64,000 nucleotides of DNA from contig MNCI01036180.1 of NCBI GenBank assembly GCA_015680685.1, positions 1 through 64,000 of the forward strand, read 5' to 3'. The DNA comes from Gnetum montanum (Eukaryota > Streptophyta > Gnetopsida > Gnetales > Gnetaceae). Under the pieces are notes generated by a model that had not been told where the DNA came from, did no database searches, and saw only the letters and a program-made list of their open reading frames with translations. Every line of letters begins with the position of its first letter. Positions within the stretch are counted from its first letter, which is position 1. The position numbers were made by a program, and so were the translations under genes. Below are positions 22,575 through 32,379 of the stretch, piece after piece.

Positions 22575-23652
22575 ACTATGGACATTTTGGTTTTGTTATG
22601 TCAAAACATTAAGATAAATGGAAAATAAGTTTGTTTGTGTGTCTATGTAGTTGTTGTGCTTGAAAGATAAAAAGTTGGATTAAGAAAGGTTATGGATAAG
22701 GAATGAAGGATTCATCATGTAAAGAAAGTGAAGAAAGACATCTTTGGGAAGTAGCAGAAGTTTGGGCAAATTTAGAGTGAAATCGGACAATGACACCTCT
22801 AGAAATAGCAACATGTCTTTCTCAAACAAATACATCTTTGACGAGGCAAAGACATCTTTATAGAATGTAGACCAAGTTCCCAGGATAGAGAATTTAGAAA
22901 GACATCTTTCTAGAAACAAAGAAATCTTCCCAATATTGAAGGTAAATTCTAAGAGATGTCTTAGGCATAAGAAATAAGTCTCCCATGATCATTATTGACA
23001 ATGAGTTAGCTATTTCATGAGTTTCAAGATGGATTTTGAAACACCACAACTACAAGAAGACATTATGAATTTGGAAATGTGTAAGCCCTATTGTATTCAT
23101 TGTATAATCATTTTTAATCATTGAATTCTCTATTGCTCCTCATTGTTTTATCATTTTGGCATTGTAAAGTGTGATGTACCTAATTGTACAAGGATCAACA
23201 AACTAAGTTGCAATTCTCCCTTGTAATTCTTGTTCCTCTTGCCCTATGGATTTGATGTGCTTGAGCTTGTCAGCATCCTACAAGATTCAGTTGTTGGTGT
23301 TGTAGTACAACACTCTAGTGCAAGGATTAAGATTGTAAAGGTTGTGGAAGCCTTGAAACTAGATTTCCAGTCCTAATAGGACATTATAGGGTTAAGTGAT
23401 TGGTGTTGCAGTATGACACTCTAAAGCAGGGCTTGAAGACTATACAGGGTGTGGATCCTTCAACCACATTTTGAGAGCAACAAAGTTTGGAGGTGTACTT
23501 GTGATCTACCCTTTGAGTGTGCAGTACCCAAGTTGGAAAACCATATAAATTCATGTGTGTGCTTTGTATTTTTTAAAGGTTTGATTTGGGAAACTTATTC
23601 ATCCCCCCCCCCCCCCCCCCCCTCCCTCCCTCTTTAACTTCTAGGATCCACA
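22575..23652 (+). repeat. 3' LTR of plus copia-type element
   Basis: Direct repeat of 17261-18296, somewhat longer because of an extra block around 23350-23430 and a pure run of 20 C at 23603-23622, where the 5' LTR has CCCCTCCCCCTCC. Visible substitutions throughout show that the insertion is not recent. Confidence 0.7.
23603..23622 (+). repeat. Poly(C) run
   Basis: Twenty consecutive C followed by CCTCCC-type repeats near the LTR end. Length is likely to vary, and sequencing of such runs is unreliable. Confidence 0.8.
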
Positions 23653-24546
23653 CCCATGACCTTTATAATCTTGAGCTCTACTCCAGAGTGTTGTGACACT
23701 ACACAAACACTCAATCTCACAAGATCCCAAAAAGCTCAAGCAAGATGCCTTCCTGCATGAAGCACATCAACCTCCTAGGGCAACAAAAGAGAAAAATAAT
23801 TACAAGGAATAAATACAACTTAGTTTGTTGAACCTTGTACTTGAGGCATAGCTCACTTTACAACATACAAAGGATAATACAATGAGGACAACAATGAGTA
23901 CAATGATTGTACAAAATATTGCATCTTTCCCAATAAGAATGATATCTTCTTATAGCCACTATGTTTCCAAATTCATATTTGAACTCATGCAATAGATAAT
24001 TAACAATCATGGAAGACTTCTTCTTCATCGCTAAGATATCTTTCTACATCTAGCCTCTATTCTAGGAAAATGTCTTTTTTTGTGAAAGACGTCTTTCTAT
24101 AGCTAGCCTTCATTCTGGAAAGACACCTTTGTCTAGTGAAACATGCCTTTGTATGATGAAAGGCATCTACTATTTTGTAGAGATGTCTTTGCCTATGTTG
24201 CCTTCAATTCTTCCAAGATGTGTGTTGTTTCTTAGAGATGTCTTTCTTTTCTTCCTTTGCATTTTGATTTCTTCATTTCATGTTCATGATCTTGCACTTG
24301 CACATGCTCCAATGATGTTAAATTTTCTTGTAAGTTATTTTGTCTTTATCCACATTCTTTGAATTCTTGCATGTTCTCTAGAGACTTTGTGAATGACCTT
24401 TTCCTTTGAGCTCACCAGCTCATTACTTATCATCTCATATTGGTTTTGCATGTACTTTGTTCCACAAACAAAAAAACCACACAACCATACAAACATCCTT
24501 GCACTCCATTTTCCTTAATGTTTTGACATACCAAAGGTCAAAAATG
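23653..24546 (-). repeat. 5' part of the split minus-strand copia LTR
   Basis: Reverse-complement match to the first ~800 bp of the plus LTRs: ATGTCAAAACATTAAGG at its start, then the GACATCT-rich block, GTACAA..TCAACAAACTAAGTT, TGAGCTTTTTGGGATC and the ACACTCTGGAGTAGAGCTC region. It breaks at CCCATGACC (minus GGTCATGGG), where the plus element ends. Its missing 3' portion is at 16975-17260. A PPT-like CCAAAAAGAGCAAC (minus) precedes it. Confidence 0.7.
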
Positions 24547-27500
24547 TTGCTCTTTTTGGTAATTTCCAAAACTTAAGAAAATGGATTAGTTTGTATCACA
24601 ATTTTCTAATACATAACCTACTTCACCCACTTTTTGGACATGAACAAAAAGGATGGTGCATATAAACCTCTATCATAAAGATATATCATTTTAGAACAAA
24701 AACATATAGTTATGGAGAGCCATTTCATAACAAGCATAATCATTATCACATAAATCTCTCCTCCTGTATGGATAGCACCGAAAAGAATCTAAACACCTAC
24801 AAAAATGTTTCATGATATAAATGTGTATGACATAAAATCATTTTGCAAGAGAACTAGTTGAAGAGTACACATCTCATTAATTTCATAGGGCTAATGAAGT
24901 AAAACTAGTTTTTATAAAGAGCGATACTTCATTTATTCATAATAAGAAGCATAGCTAATTCAAGCCTTTCAGTAATCTACCTGTCATGATTCTAGAATCA
25001 TCCAAAATTATTTTATGAAGATCAATAATCTGATAGCAGGTTCATGGCAAGAGAGTTTAAAACATGCATATTCAACTTTTAAGTCTAATCATGCTGAATA
25101 TATCAAAAGATCAAAAACAACCAATCAACTTTTTATCCAAAAGAAGATTAATAAATGAATATATGATAATCATGTTAAAGGCCAATAACAACATATGGAT
25201 ATACCTCATATCTTACCAAAAGATATCATTAACACCTATTCTAGTACATCTCAATTCATATTTGCAAAAAGGGCCTTAGGTACTTAACAAGATATATTCA
25301 CAACATATAGAAGGTCAGATAATAAATAGAGCTCACAAGTAAGTTTATATAACATATAAAAATCAGGAGACTTCACCATAAAAGTTCATCTTTATATAAG
25401 GAGTTGATAAATGTCCTCTTTTATAACATTACCATATGAATATTCTCTCCCTTGCTCATTTTTAGCTAAGGGTAAGTTTAAATGTGAAGTTTTGCTACTT
25501 GAGTGCCTTTTGGTATAAGCCTCAATAGATTCCCCCTACACTGATGGCCTCTTAGATTAGGTATAGGTTCCTTCTACATATCTATAGATTCTAATGCTCC
25601 CTTTGGGTCCTTTTGGATTAGCTTGTTCATTTCTGATCAAAGTATTGTCCCTACAAATCAACGATAAGATCAAGTGTGGAGACTAGAGTCTCCTATTAAT
25701 AGTACTTCATAATGATTACTTTTGAAATGATACTTTTCTTAGAAGATTCATGAATTGCATTGAAGATACTAATTAAAATTCTTCAATTATCATATAGCAA
25801 AAATCTTACAAAATAAATTTGACTTTATGATTTTAGAACAAGCCCATATCTCAAGGTAAAAAGCTTATCAGTTCATGAAATTTCTACAAGGATTTGATAT
25901 CACTTGAAACTAATATTTCAAAAGATGATTTTTCAATAAAACTTTTAAAAGTTTACAAGTACCACAAACTTTAATTCAATTATAAGATTAATCATATTAT
26001 GCTCTTAAGATATACCATAATTTAAAATATTCTAACAATATCAAATCTCTTCTCTTGTAAGCACTTATCTTAAAACTTGTAGAATACTAATGCTAACATC
26101 CCACGCATCAAACCAATTGAGTCTTTCCAAATTAAATACTGACATGATATTTAGCAAGCAGGGAAATAAAAACTTACCTTGAATTACCTTACTTGCAACT
26201 GAGAATTAAAATGCCTAGAGTGCTAGAGAATGAGATTCCTCTTTCAAGGTTTCTCTTCTTGCACAAACTTCTTCAATTTTCAAGGCTTGACCACCTTTCA
26301 AATATTTTCTAGATAGTGCCTTCTCATTCTCAAGTTCCTTCCTCTTGATTCTCTAGCTTTTCAAACTCCCTTGTTCTCTTGAGTTGTCCAATCTTTCTTG
26401 ACTCCCCTATGATTTTTTTGCGTATTCCTTTTAAGCTACAAAAAATCCTTTTTAGGCACATTCAGATAAGAACAAGGAGTCTTGTGATATGACCAAGTGC
26501 TCATGTGATAATATTTTAAATTGTAGTCCCATTTCTTATGCCCAAATTTATGACAATAATAACATCTTACTTTCCTATAGAAGTTAAAGTGATCATACCT
26601 AGGAGTTGCTCTAGTATAAGATATAGTGCCCATTGATTCTTCCATCTTTGGAGTAGCCTTAGGTTGAAATGGAGTTTGTGTAGATGATTTTTCTTGTGTA
26701 CAACATCCCAACCCACTCTTATCATGTAGAATTCTTCCTTGTCCTAAGACCATCTAAAGTGATTCTTTCCCTTTAACCATCCTTTCATTCATAAGTTTTA
26801 TGTCTACAATTTCCACTTTAGCCTACTCATAAGACAAGGTTAGTTTTTCATTCTTAGCCGTTAGGTCTAAGAGTTCATTGGTAACATTGTAAATTGATAT
26901 TTAATAGCGAGATCTCATTATCTTTGTCTTAAATTGCTTATTCAACTTATTGTAAAGATTTTGAAAAGATATTAATTCATTACATAACAAATCAAACCTT
27001 TCTTTCTCACTTAGTTCATCATTTGAGAAGCCAACATCATCATCTATAAGGCCCATATAGAGAAGGTGTGAATTTTGAGCATCATCATTCACTTCTTCCA
27101 CATTTTACTTTCCATCATCCCAACCTATATAGAACTTGGTCTAATTCATCTTCTCATCATTTTTATCCCTCTACTATAACCTACAATTACTAGGACATTT
27201 GAAGGCCACATGGCCTCTTTCACCACATACACAACATACTATTGAAGTGGAATCAAAGTTAGAATTTGAAAAAGTTCTATTTCTTTCCTTACTTTTTTCG
27301 TTACCAATGAATTCATTGGATCCTTGTTGATTGAAATTGTTACTTTTTCTTGCCATCATACTTTGCAGTCTTATTAGGAGAAGAGCTATCTTCTCTTTGC
27401 TACCTGTATCTTGTTCAGTAGGCTCCTTTTCTTATAAGGCTAATTTTAGGACTATGGATTTTTTTGGATAAGGCATTCACTTATGAGGTTTATTTCATAA

Positions 27501-28130
27501 GCAATAAGAGCACTTTTAAGCTCTTCAAATTTCAAAATAGCAAAGTCTCTAATCTCCTCCATGGCTATGACCTTTGGTCTAAATTCCAGTTAGAGAGTTC
27601 TAATCATTTAAAATATGACATTACTTTTGGGTAAATCTTTACTAGTACCTCTAATAGCCAAAACAAGATCATTTGATCTAGATAAATAATCTTTTATTTT
27701 CTCTACATATCTCATTTTGAGCTTATTGTACTCAGTTTGCAAAACCAAGAGTTTAGATTGCTGAACTATTAAAGTTCCCTCATAAGTAGCTGCTAAAGTT
27801 ACCCAAATTTCTTTGGGCATTTTACAACTAGATATTTTATTAAATTCAAATTTGTTTGAAGAATAATATAAATAACATTTTGCTTTATAATCGAACATGA
27901 ACTTATCTTTTTCTTATTATGTCCATTTTCTCTGTGGCTTAATGACTTTTTTTGTGCTATCAATGGGTGATGTGTAGCCTTTAAGGATGAACTCCTAAAC
28001 TTTGAACTCCATAGATTCAAATAATCCTTGCATCCTAGCTTTCCGATAGGCGATGTCAAATCCATTCAACATGGATGGCTCTGTATAAGATGCCTCCTCC
28101 ATTATTCACTCTTGAAGTTGAGAATTAGCA
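24547..28130 (-). mobile_element. Minus-strand copia-type element, internal region, 5' truncated
   Basis: Internal sequence of the element whose 3' LTR is split between 16975-17260 and 23653-24546. The gag pseudogene occupies 26436-28102. The 1.9 kb between the gag end and the PPT (24547-26435) is AT-rich with no pol motif, so this copy is also gag-only. No 5' LTR or TGGTATCA-type PBS is found upstream of the gag start, so the 5' end has been lost. Confidence 0.6.
26436..28102 (-). pseudogene. Copia-type gag pseudogene, minus strand
   Basis: Starts at an ATG at 28102 (MEEASYTEPSMLNGFDIAYR) and runs with several stops and frame changes through MFDYKAKCYLYYSSNKFEFN, MPKEIWVTLAATYEGTLIVQ, a first zinc knuckle CCVCGERGHVAFKC with all four ligands intact (about 27200-27240), MEEVNDDAQNSHLLYMGLID, GQGRILHDKSGLGCC, and a second knuckle CYYCHKFGHKKWDY in which the last Cys is Tyr. 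Domain order and sequence match the plus-strand gag at 18350-19640, so both belong to one family. It is a nucleocapsid/capsid remnant and is not functional. Confidence 0.8.
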
Positions 28131-30290
28131 ATGTTGACCCTATTGGAAAAAATTCATAGGAAGGGGCTTTTGGTGGTCTAGGGGGGTAACACCCACCCAT
28201 CTTGGCTTTAACAATTTCCAGCAACTACCATGAAATTTTACCGGAACCTAAACACCCATGCTGGGGGGATATGATATCCACATTGGCATTAGAAAATTCT
28301 TAGCAAATGTTGTGAATTTTGTCAAGGCGGAAACACCCACACTAGGGGCTTGGTGGTAGAAAAAAGGGAAAAAAAATTGGAGATTAATTTAGGCAAAGAA
28401 CTTGGGTGGAGGCCCTCCTTCTAGCACTAAGAAACTATTGCAACAGAAAATCTAGATCATTGGAAGAAACCAAGGATTCTTAGTTGTATGCAACCTCAAC
28501 TCCAAATCCCCTAGGGCCTCCATAAGAAAAAATGAAATTCAAGGTGCCTTGGACAGTCCAGTAGATCATCTAGGCACTTAGGGGGATGCAAAACAAGGGT
28601 GTAACAAAAGTAAAAAAAATATGAAAATCTATGAAATAATGCACTAAAATATAACACTATATATGAAATTCCATGTAATCTAAAATCATAAATTTCATTA
28701 AATGAACAAAGAATGAGTTCAAAGATGTGTAGAAAATAGGTGCCCAAAAGGTGGGAAAAAGGGGTTCAGAGCCAGTTGAAGCCACAATCAACTCCATGAT
28801 CCAGTATCTCTACCACTTTTGATGCTATAGAACCTAATTTGTCTCCTCCTTAGATCTGTAACATTGGTTGATGCTAGGGATTATGTAAATGTCAAGGTTT
28901 CAGGTGGCCAAAGTGTGCCATGTTGGGATTTAGTGATCTAGGGGCTAACATTGACACCCAAAGCTCACATATCCAAAAGGGGAAGTAACATGAGGTAACA
29001 AGTTACAGGAGGTCCATGTTGATAGGCATCAAGAAGCTACATTTTTACTAAGAAATAAAGAGCTCTTGGATGCCAAAATGCCAAGAGTACTTAATTTCCA
29101 AAGTATGGAACCTTGACATGGTGTCAAGGTGTGATTTTTATAGGGTTATGGCCATGATTCTTGCGACAAATTGGCTGATAATGGCTAACATGATTGGATG
29201 TAAACTGGCTGCCAAATTGCTAAAAATAGCTTCCATGTTTAGGGGGGTCGGTACGGTTCACCCCCCATGCATCCTAGCTCTCTGACCCCTCCATACTATC
29301 TTACCCCCTCCTCTCCTAACTGGTTAACCCCCTTCCACTCGGGAGAAGAATGTCAATGTTGAGGGGGGATGGTCAATGTTGGGGATGAGGATTAACCTCC
29401 TCTAGGTTAGATCATCATCCTTTTCATGTTGTGGGGTAGGTAAGTTCTACCATCCCCACCCCCCCCNCACTCCTCCATGTTGGCTTTGAAGTCTCCTAGC
29501 TGGCTTACCCCCCTACAGGGGATGTGTCAACGTAGAGAAAAGTATACCCCCCATAAAACCCATCAAATTATCATTTTTGGCATCAAAAGGCAATTTTAAC
29601 TTCCCCAATTCTAAATATAAACACTAGGTAACTTTTTCCACTTGTGGAATGAGGCTATCATCACTTATGAAGCAATTTTCAACTCCAATAGTATGAAATA
29701 TGTTAGATTACCCCTTTATGAGTTACAACCTTCACATTTATAATAAAATATTACCTTAGGTTTCATAGGATGGGATTACAAAGGTTTCAACATGCAAATT
29801 TGGTGATGTTTCAAATAGCCACCTTATCCCAAGTAATTTAATGAAATCGATGACTATCCTCCCCAACAAACCAAAGGAAATTCTTCACAATCTAATTAAC
29901 TTGACATACAAATTGGCCTAGGGGATTAAAAACCAATGCACTCTAAATAGGAATGCTTAAAAGGATTACACCTCTTCCTTCTGGCGTAGTAAGATAATGA
30001 AGGTATTATTCTAGGTTTTTTGAAAAGTACCATACTTGAATCCTACTCAAAAATATCCTCAAAATTCCCTTCCAATGACATCCCAATAGGATTTGATGCA
30101 TTCAAAATTATAGCCATCCAACCTAGGTGTCTTATGATTTGACACCTCAACCATTACTAAACAAATCTTCTCTCTGGAGAGTCTTCCATATAAGAACTCA
30201 TATTCAATAGGGAAAGCCAAGTAGAGGATAATACTTAATGAACTATCATGAATGGGCTTTGTTAAAGAGCATGTGTCGATGCATCCCTCA
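28131..30290. other. Unassigned region with G-run and C-run blocks
   Basis: 2.2 kb without a supported gene. Two parts are notable: 28170-28360 has degenerate ~90 bp repeats with ACACCCAC and GGGG runs, and 29240-29570 has many C5-C9 and G5-G7 runs on both strands. The base at 29467 is N within a C run, a likely sequencing ambiguity. The minus frame at 30059-30298 has no recognised domain. Confidence 0.45.
29240..29570. repeat. G/C-run cluster, possible quadruplex-forming
   Basis: Repeated runs such as GGGGGGT, CCCCCC, TACCCCC and TTGAGGGGGGAT occur in an otherwise AT-rich setting, with CATGTTG / CAATGTTG recurring between them, suggesting a degenerate repeat. G-quadruplex or i-motif formation is possible but only inferred. 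Includes the N at 29467. Confidence 0.4.
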
Positions 30291-31111
30291 TGATGCATCC
30301 CTATTGACGCATGTTTTGATGTGTCAATGCATATGCATCGACATGGTGTCTAAGTTGCCTATACAAATGCATGCACCCACTATATTTATAACATTATTAA
30401 GTCAATAGAGTGGCTAGGTTTTGTAGTTTGTTTTCATAATAGTTAGAATATCTTCTATGTTCTTGCAATAGAATTCAAGAAGTGTATGAAATCTTATTTA
30501 AGCACTAATGTACCTGGACACTTTAGTGTAATGACAATAAAGATAAACTTCTTGAAATACCTTGTAGCATTTGGAAATATTTTAATGCTTACTTTAATGT
30601 GCTTTAAATTCATATATGTAGTTAATATTTACATTTCCATCTTTGTTAATTAATCGACAGAATGAGCACAACTAGTGTCGAGCATAAACATGTGTTCACT
30701 TGGTAATCCCAACAATGTTATTACTTAGTTCACATTATAGCATAACACTTAGTAAACCTAGTAGTGGATATGTGCATTCAAAACATGTACAACAAGCTAG
30801 GAATGAACACTCATCACCCTTAGGCTAGTTTAGGATTTATATTCTTGTTGTTAATTAGATTGAATAATTAATTTCTCTATTTTTGTTAAGATTAGCTTAA
30901 GGTTGCAACAACATCAACAATCATATGCATCAATTTGGACTAAACCATATGTGACAAAGCTACCACTAGTCCAAGTGGGAAGATAGTGTCCTGCGATCAA
31001 TGCTTAACAATCTAGATGTCAAACTAGTTTCATCCATGGAATTTCATCAGATTGCACATGAATGCTTGTAATTCATATGATTTGGTGTAGCACGTACTCT
31101 ATCACTCATCA
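30291..31111 (+). repeat. Gypsy-family LTR, plus orientation, isolated
   Basis: Starts around TGATGCATCCC and ends CACTCATCA. It shares the family 3' half, including ACTTGGTAATCCCAACAATG and AACAAGCTAGGAATGAACAC. It is the inverted partner of 31354-32160. No PPT precedes it. The following TTAATACCTTGAGG may be a badly decayed PBS, which would make it a 5' LTR whose element is gone. No matching target duplication is seen. Confidence 0.65.
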
Positions 31112-31334
31112 TTAATACCTTGAGGTTGTTTAATTCAATTCTCTTTAATATAGATCCTATCATTGCTCCTATGAGTGTTTTCATCATGTGATGCATTCTT
31201 GGTCCTATGTGAAAAACACATGTTTTTATTTGATAACATGTGTGACTTTAAATATTAGTATTTTTAAAAAGATAAGTCATTCATACCTTTATAGTGATCG
31301 TGTATAATATAACTAATCTAGATACCTAGCACCA

Positions 31335-31353
31335 TCCTTGGCAATGGTGCTAA
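31335..31353 (-). other. Primer binding site (Asp-tRNA type) next to minus LTR
   Basis: Minus strand TTAGCACCATTGCCAAGG directly follows the LTR end. Plant Athila/Tat elements commonly use TGGCGCCGTTGCCGGGGA, complementary to tRNA-Asp. The differences are mostly C/G to T/A changes at CpG-like positions. Confidence 0.55.
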
Positions 31354-32160
31354 TGATAATCAACAATGTACCCCCTACATGCAACCATTTGAATTACAAG
31401 TGTTCACACGTAATTCGGTCAAATTTCATAGATGGACCTATTTTTGCATCTAAATTATTAAGCATACTATCTTTCCACTTAGACTAGCGGTAGCTTTGTC
31501 ATGTATGATTTAGTCTAAAGTGAATCATATGATTGTTGATGTTGTTGCAATCTTAAGCTAATCTTAATAATGATAGAGAAATTAATTATTCAATCTAATT
31601 AACAACAAGAATATAAATGTTGAACTAGCCTAAGGATGATGAGTGTCAATTTTTAGCTTGTCATAAATGTCCTAAACTCACATATCCACTATTGGGATTA
31701 CCAAGTGTTATGCTATAGGGCGAACCAAGCAATAACATTGCTAGGATTACCAAGCAAACATCTGTTTATGCTCAAAACTAGTTGCACTCATTCTGTTGAT
31801 TGATTAAATATTAACTACATACATGAATTTAAAGTGGATTAAAGTAAACATTAATCTATTTCCAAATGCTTCAAGGTATTTTAGGAAGTTCATCTTTATT
31901 GCTATCATACCGAAGTGTCCAACTGAAATAGTGCTCAAATAAGTATCTGTATAATTCTTGACTCCGACTACAAGCACTTAGAAAATATTGTAACTACTAT
32001 GGAAATAAACTACAAGAAACAACCTACTCTAGTGACATAATGATGTCATAAATGTAGTGGATGTGCACATTTATATAGATAGATTCAAATGTCATGTCAG
32101 TGCATCAAAACATGCATCGATGCATGCTCATTGACGCAGCCCATTGATGACAATTTATCA
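31354..32160 (-). repeat. Gypsy-family LTR, minus orientation, flanked by both PPT and PBS
   Basis: On the minus strand it begins TGATAAATTG just after a PPT and ends ATTGTTGATTATCA just before a PBS. It is therefore both the 3' LTR of the minus-strand element at 32172-39290 and, in form, the 5' LTR of a second one running toward lower coordinates. It has a TATATAAAT promoter-like motif, and an AATAAAG poly(A)-like motif lies downstream. It pairs as an inverted repeat with 30291-31111. Confidence 0.65.
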
Positions 32161-32171
32161 TACCCCCACAA
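32161..32171 (-). other. Polypurine tract of minus gypsy element
   Basis: Minus strand TTGTGGGGGTA lies directly before the LTR start, identical to the tract at 57927-57937 in the plus-strand element. It fixes the 3' edge of this element's internal region. Confidence 0.75.
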
Positions 32172-32379
32172 CTAATTCAAAATTTCTCCTCGAGTGAACA
32201 AAAGAAGGATTGAGCTTCTTACAAAATTTGGGAAGGTATGGAACCATTGACTAACTTACTAACTCAAAAACTAATGCTAAATGCCCAAGTGTATAGATTG
32301 ATAATGATTACAAAAATGTGTATTCATGAAAAAAATTAAATACCTATATGAGAACTGATAGCTAGAACTCCTCTAACTA

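Larger units (their letters stand above)
17261..23652 (+). mobile_element. Ty1/copia-type element with gag but no recognisable pol
   Basis: Two direct LTRs (17261-18296 and 22575-23652) enclose 4.3 kb. The PBS is TGGTATCAAGC, close to the initiator-Met tRNA complement usual in copia. A gag pseudogene follows, then a second unrecognised degenerate frame, then a PPT (AAAAAGGGGGAGA). No protease, integrase, RT (YVDD) or RNase H motif could be read in any frame. This is the layout of a terminal-repeat element with a gag domain, dependent on a relative for its enzymes. It lies inside the LTR of a minus-strand relative. The two flanks share only CCC, so the target duplication is short or eroded. 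Confidence 0.75.
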
